Part shown: positions 58,281 through 64,000 of the stretch, in pieces
Layout: the number at the start of each line of letters is the position of its first letter
Position numbering within the stretch: the stretch's first letter is position 1
NCBI RefSeq assembly: GCF_036324505.1
Contig: NC_086362.1
Span: 5,515,043 to 5,579,042 of the forward strand
Length of the DNA stretch: 64,000 nucleotides
Direction of reading: 5' to 3'
DNA from: Eleginops maclovinus
Taxonomy: Eukaryota > Chordata > Actinopteri > Perciformes > Eleginopidae
Notes under the pieces: model-generated
Told to the model about the DNA's origin: nothing
Databases searched by the model: none
The model's input: the letters and a program-made list of their open reading frames with translations, nothing else
Made by a program: the position numbers and the translations under genes

Positions 58281-60059
58281 TCAATAACCAAGTGGGGGGC
58301 ATTGTTTTATAAAAGATTCAACCCCATCTTTTGGATTTCTACTTTATGACATTATGTATTTTTTTTTGTGTTTTTTTGTTTAGGGTTAATTCTGTTTGTA
58401 CCAGTCTGTCATTGTAACAGAAATCTGATTCTATTCTTTGAAAAAAGGATACTGGCCATGAAATACACCTATCAATAGGTGGTCTAGCCCTTTTTAATTT
58501 AGAGCAAATAAACAATCAAGGATGTTCGACCGCCAATCTGACAGATGTAATGACCTTTTTGAAACTCTCAGCAGCAAGTGTTGTAACAGTTTAGCAGGTT
58601 CCAACACTGTTCAATGAAAATCACGAGGAACTCTGATGAAAATAAAAAAGAAGGCCGACACTTTGCTGGCCAAATCAATTGATTTGTATGGTTCCGTAGA
58701 GATAGATGAAGGGGAGTGTGCGCAGGATGTGGATGCTGATGAATTGCTGGGCCAAGTGGATTTTCACAACATCTGACAAGATCACGACTCCAGATTCACC
58801 ACTTTCGATTCCCTGTGGGAGAAATTGGTGGGGAGAGGGAGAGAAAAAAACCCCAATGGTCAACATGAAGAGATAAATCAGAGGGTGCAAAATATCTCAT
58901 AATGGAAACTGCTTAAACGTCACTGGTTAAAAGCAGTCGCCGTTAAACTTCTGATATCCTTACATGACAGATGAAATGGTGTGAAATAGCGCTGCTGCCC
59001 GCTGTCGTACCCTTGTTAACCCGTTCTATCATGAGTTAGTCTTGGACAAACAACCATTTTGAAAAGCTGTTGACCCCAGTAAAGTCCTCTAGATGGATTT
59101 TCGGCCATTTTCTCTCAAACCACAGGTATTATGACGCTTGTTAAAAAAGAATGACATGGTCTTGCTCTAAAAGGTCAAGGACAGCTCGAGATTCAATCAT
59201 CAGTGTCATATAGACAAAATTGCAGCCATGAAAAAGGGCAAGATGTAACAGCGAGCTCACCATGCTCTAGTCTGCAATCGACCATGCGTAGATTGGTGAG
59301 TTTTTACTATATAACTTATTTTCAAACTTCCCCAGGTAAGTCAAAACTCATTAAAGTCGCAATAGGCAGCCTTGAAGCGTTAACACATTAGCCATTCAAG
59401 ATGTACGCAAAGGTCAACATTGGTCAGGAAGGGGGCGGTCAGCGCATAGTATGATTCATGACCATCATTTGTGTTTGAAAAATTAATAGAGGGTGCCTGA
59501 TAAATCATCACCCGGGCCTTCCTTTGACAAAATCTCTGAACTGCCGTAATCTTTCGTGCCCTTTGAGTGGAGACACATGCTGACTGCAAGGTCAAGATGA
59601 ATGGGAGAAACTTGAGCAACAAGGGCGCAGACAAGGTGTGTATTGCTCAGTAATGACATTTAATTTTGACTACTTGTTGCCGATCTGAATTGGTCTCTCC
59701 TGTGCTGGACCTTGAAGGAAAGCACACAAGAGTACTCTTACACGTACTTGACCCAGAAGACTGAAAAGAACATCGCAAATAACGCTTGAACTTTTATTAC
59801 TGGAGACCTCAAGAGACAAGGACAGATCAATTCGATTGCGTTCGGCCTCCTTAGTAATGAATATCCTGTTAAATGATATATGAGATTATTTATAATTATA
59901 TAACAGTTTTATAGTTTGATATTTCAAAAAATGGTATTGCTATAGTATGAATATGAAAGATACGCACTGTTTCAGGAAGTAGATCTTAAGGGATTCACAT
60001 AGACCTTTATAAAAGTGTGTTTTCAAGTTGTTGTTTTTTCTTTAAATAGGAGAGCTTGG
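58281..60059. other. Intergenic DNA, nothing assigned
   Basis: A near palindrome CACCTAT-CA-ATAGGTG lies at 58466-58481. Frames at 58675-58890 and 59380-59634 have no domain. Confidence 0.45.
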
Positions 60060-60480
60060 GAAACCTTCTGGAGAAAGTCACCAAACACAACTTTAAAGAC
60101 TTTAGAGGATTAAAATGTGTGAATCCGTTTTCTAACAAACTAGCGTAGCAAATATTATGAGTTTAGAAAGCTGCAGAAATCAATTGTTCAAATTGAAAAT
60201 GGAGAACATGACTACCTCATTGTGAAAGGGGATGGCTTCTACTGATGAAACTTCAGAAGGTTGAACTGCGCAGTTTTCCCAAAGCAACTTATTTTCTTTC
60301 AGCTAATTCTGTTGCTCTAACGGCCCATAACATTAGCATAACCCTATCGTATTTGGATAACTCCTTCCAAAAGCAGACAGGAAAAAACATAGCTACAGAA
60401 CACTATAGGGGCTAAAGAGCCACATGATTGTTTGAGGAGTTGGTGGAGCCCAAAATAGAGCTTCAAGTAGAGTAAGTATT
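60060..60480 (+). repeat. Probable interspersed repeat, unclassified
   Basis: The order of GTTGCTCTAACGGCCCATAAC (near 60311), GGGGCTAAAGAGCCA (near 60408) and GGAGTTGGTGGAGCCC (near 60436) recalls a dispersed teleost repeat. Ends are not visible and identity is uncertain. Confidence 0.35.
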
Positions 60481-61491
60481 TGAATTACGGTCTATTTCGA
60501 TGGTGGACAAAAAAAACACAATCCTAAATGTAAGTGTTCCTCATGTCTTGGTTTATAAATAGGCAGTTGTTTGGTGAACTATTGGCCATAAGGTGATGCA
60601 CAATCAATGTTGTTATTACACCTTTTTCCCCTCAAATTGACATTTCTGGTTAAATCGCCAGGTTTTGAGGCAGTGATTTTTTTTACGTAATGCCGTTCAC
60701 CCGTGATGGCAATTTCTGCTAAAAATCTGCACACAGGTATTGTTAAAGCTTAACGCTTTTTAATAAGCTGCTTTAGAATTACTTCCTGTATGCGTTTTCC
60801 AGTTAGGGATAGTGATGGTGTGATGCAATGACTGTTAGCATTTAAGGAACTTGCACACATTTCACAGTTTGAATGTGTGCTGCTATAATAAAGGGTTTAA
60901 AGATGTGTAACAGACATACAGTCACTATCAGCAAAAAAAAGAGGACATACAAACACAGGTTTTTAAATGACACAGACTTGCTAGAGGCTTTTCCGTGCCC
61001 AATGCTACAAATCAGGTAGTGAGGGAATGCTTCCTTTGTCACAAAACGCGAGTTATGTTCCATGCAATAGCTGCCAGAGGGCAATGTCCAGCACCGAAGC
61101 TCAATACCTGCTGTGTAACATGTGATTCTCCTATCTCCCAGTGAAAATAAAATAAAAATCCTCGACACAGGCACTGCCTTCATAGCAGATCAAACTTCAC
61201 TGGTGTTGATGCTAAGCCTGGGCTCAATGCAATCTTCTCAATGCCAAAAGACGTTTGATTATGGTTTGAAATATTGAAACAGCTCGAGGATTGCTTGGGT
61301 TATCTTCCTCAGCACCCGCAAAGTTGGAAACACCACTGGCAAGATAAGATTAATAAAGTGCCCCATGTTTTCTCGTCAACTATTTGAATTAACTTAACTA
61401 GTGTTCTTTCAATACCCCAAAGGATATGCCAAAAAGTCATTGACGAATATAAACCTGTGTGCGAAACGTGAATATATTGCAATTTATCTCC

Positions 61492-61496
<5 letters not shown>
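60481..61496. other. Intergenic DNA, nothing assigned
   Basis: A 113-codon minus-strand frame (60842-61183) shows no domain. No repeat is recognised. Confidence 0.5.

Positions 61497-61533
<37 letters not shown>
61497..61533. repeat. (TC)n microsatellite
   Basis: About 18 uninterrupted TC units. Confidence 0.95.
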
Positions 61534-61536
<3 letters not shown>

Positions 61537-64000
61537 TGTGTTGCTAAAATTGGAATATCAGTGATGAGCAGTGCAGCTGGAGACAATAAACTGGTAGAAG
61601 AACCAATTACCAGCAGGTGACAAGCTTGTGGTTCAGGGCTTTCAACATGTCATTATCTGCACATCGACATTTCCAAGAGCCTTGACAGGCCATTTCTGAG
61701 GCTACCATGGCAAGCCACCATGATAAACCCCGGGAGTATAGAGAGGGGGGGTAAGAAAACCCAAAGCCCAAGTGAAAGAAGGTCTTTTCACACACACAAT
61801 CATTAAAGTGCACATACATGGACAAAAAAAGGCTAATTTATTTCCTATCAAACTCATTGTTGAACACATAGACTTTCAGTCTTTTCCCCAGACCTGCTTA
61901 AAGATGATTCCCTTTATATGTGAAATGGTAATTGTATTTCTCTAATCTAATCCCATTAGAACCCCGAACCTCCTCTGCAAACTGCCCTGAGGCAATTACA
62001 CAAAATGTCAATGAATTAAGTAATAGCTTGGTGCCAAGCCAGGGGGGCTCACCGTTGATCACGGCTGTCAGCAGAAAAAACGCATCTGTCAACAGTGACG
62101 CGCACGCCCCGCGTCGGTACACACCACGCACACACACACAGCCGCTGGTGTTGTTCCACGAGCCATTTAACCTCTCTGTAGGACACACACTCGCTCATTG
62201 TTGGCACTCTACAACCTATTTAACTCCTGTCCAGAACACACAAGCACACCCACACACACGTAACGGGAGGAAAATACAGCTGGAGAAGTGTGTTGCTCTT
62301 TGTGGTGGGAACGTGTCCCTGTCCCGGAGTCATGACGCATTCGTCTGTGCTAAAGATAAGACACCAAAGAGGACAAAAATATTCTCTGGACCTGTTTAGC
62401 TGCAGGAATACAAATGGAGGTAATCTGTTTGTTACCACTGTTTACAATAAGGGATGGAAGCTATTGAGGCTAATTTACACAAGCATTTGCACATAGATCA
62501 TGCATTAGTAAGCACTCCGCTGGATAGAGGAGGCTTTCTGAATCAAAGTGTGTGCAGCAGTGAACAGATGTTGGATGGGCAAACTGTTCAAGCTGAAGAA
62601 TTAAAAAAGGAGAGAATGGATAGAAGAGAAGTGTAGGTAATGTGGCTTTAATGCTGTTTGTTTAATATTTAACGGGGCCCTTTTTGGTTTTTCCTTTCCT
62701 GTGATCAAATCTTTTTTTCTCACTTACTGGTTAATGTAAGTAAAGTATAAACATAACTTGGTAGGCAGCCATGTTGATTGTTGCCAGCATATTATTCAGA
62801 TGTTTTCAGTGGTTATTGCTATAAGACCAAAATGCACCTTATTGTGTTGTTAGCGCTACAAAACTCATTTTAAACTGAATGAAAAGAAGCAAACACATGA
62901 ACATCATTATGGAAAGGCAACACACTTCCATTTAAGGCAACAAAACAACTTGGTTTTGCTTAGGAAAGTATAGTTTTTCTTTTGTGAAGCTAAGGTGAAA
63001 CGTAACATTGCATACACAAAGTCAAAAACACACTGTTGGTTTTACACTGGACGCAAACACCTGTCTTCTGGCTTGAGTCCTTTTTTCTTTTGTGTTATCC
63101 ATCGCTCCTGACAACAACCCCTAATGGATTAGGGAGAATTACTACGGTTGCTAGTGATCGGTGATTCTTTCAGCGATCAACTTTGTAAATAGATAAGAAA
63201 ACATGGCCCCTTCTGACCCCCATCATCCATGTTTTTACTATTTGTATTCCGAAACGCTTTTGTGAAGTTTAGCCTTACAGAGATACAGAAAAACTGTTGA
63301 AATGTTTCAGCCACTGAAATTGGGTGCAAAACTATAAACGCCTTTAGACTCTGCTTGAGCACAGACACTGTCACTATTTATAAAAGTTCAATGTTGGCAA
63401 AGAAACACAGAAAGGAATCCACCCAGCAGTGCCGATGCAAATGATAAAAACTCAAATATATTCTTTTCTTGCCTTTAGGAAGTGATCGCCAGCTGTTTAT
63501 GTAGGTGATGTTGCCTTGCAATGACTTTCAAATTTACCTCCTGTATGAAGCTTTCTAAAACCCCCGTTTTCCTGACACTGGCTCTTTATTGATGCTTGAA
63601 ATGCAGAGAGATGAGCTGTGTTGTGATTATCAAGTACTTGGAGGCCGAAGCCACAACAGACTGTCTGCTTATATATGCCGGTTGCATCCGCTCAAGACCA
63701 CTGCCGATCATGTTTAAAAAACAGACATCTCATCAGCAACGACTGACAGCTGTTCGGGCAGAACTTTGGCCAACACTAACGCAGCGGAAAGTTTATATTC
63801 CAAAACAGCTCCTGCCTCCAGGCATAAACTTGCATCCTGTAGCCAGGAATAGGTAATGCGATATGGGATAAATCAATTCCCAGTCAGTAGAGCTTTGCAA
63901 CACCTTGTAATTGTTTAATACGGACAACAACAAGGTCAAGGTTAACCTCCAGCTCCGGATGAACAACTTCTATTGTCCTAACAATTGGTAACATCAAATA
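61534..64000. other. Intergenic DNA to window end, nothing assigned
   Basis: The 155-codon plus frame 61932-62399 is overlapped by minus frames 61898-62188 and 62220-62438, runs through an AC-rich patch (62117-62140), and has no domain, so I reject it. Nothing else stands out. Confidence 0.5.

Noticed and set aside
61932..62399. 155-codon plus-strand frame
   Set aside because: No domain, low-complexity AC-rich portion, overlapped by minus-strand frames, no regulatory or splice context.
1..64000. CRISPR array, bacterial operons, phage or integrative element, or a new defence system
   Set aside because: No spaced direct repeats, no dense coding and no prokaryotic gene signals; the window is eukaryotic intergenic DNA, and I see no new multi-gene system.

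Overview
This window looks like non-coding DNA from a ray-finned (teleost) fish. It is AT-rich and vertebrate in style. The open frames are short and mostly random, microsatellites are common, and many segments resemble repeats I recognise from teleost genomes: hAT, TTAA-flanked cut-and-paste elements, Tc1/mariner-like MITEs and tRNA-headed SINEs with teleost-type 3' tails. I find no host gene exon I can defend, no structural RNA gene and no CRISPR array. The species and the neighbouring genes cannot be told from the sequence.

The one convincing protein-coding unit is a complete hAT transposon at 37125-39953. It has matching ends (CAGGGGTCACCAAC), a perfect 8-bp target duplication (CTTTAGAT at 37117-37124 and 39954-39961), and a two-exon transposase gene of 615 codons with no stops. 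The transposase has an N-terminal BED zinc finger, RNase-H-like catalytic motifs and a C-terminal hAT dimerisation region. It belongs to the Charlie-like group whose relatives include the C-terminal half of vertebrate GTF2IRD2. A short upstream ORF, a strong hairpin in the leader, a 268-bp intron and a polyadenylation signal complete the unit. It may still be able to move.

Two copies of one non-autonomous TTAA-flanked element lie in opposite orientation at 13575-14140 and 18244-18864. Each holds a first-exon-like reading frame with a strong start context and a consensus splice donor, followed by a palindromic CRE (TGACGTCA). They look like deleted copies of a larger element that carried a spliced gene. 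Other repeats include TTAA-ended MITE remnants (2340-2551, 13320-13514), SINEs (12717-12869, 57453-57712), a nested MITE in a retroelement-tail pair (57857-58280), a diverged array of about 100-bp units (50880-51790), and a purine-rich tandem of about 320-bp units (34900-35480).

The rest is repeat-poor intergenic or intronic DNA. Several stretches have the texture of developmental regulatory elements: homeodomain, POU and TCF-like words with few indels or simple repeats. They are near 1100-1260, 7050-7550, 14560-14810, 17270-17720, 27530-28010, 31190-31560, 44080-44510 and 47820-48480. The sharpest single signal is three TGACCT half-sites at exact 8-bp spacing (1123-1144), a triple DR2 of retinoic-acid-receptor type. 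Perfect DR1 sites occur at 17614-17626 and 18175-18187. These regulatory calls are inferences that need cross-species alignment.
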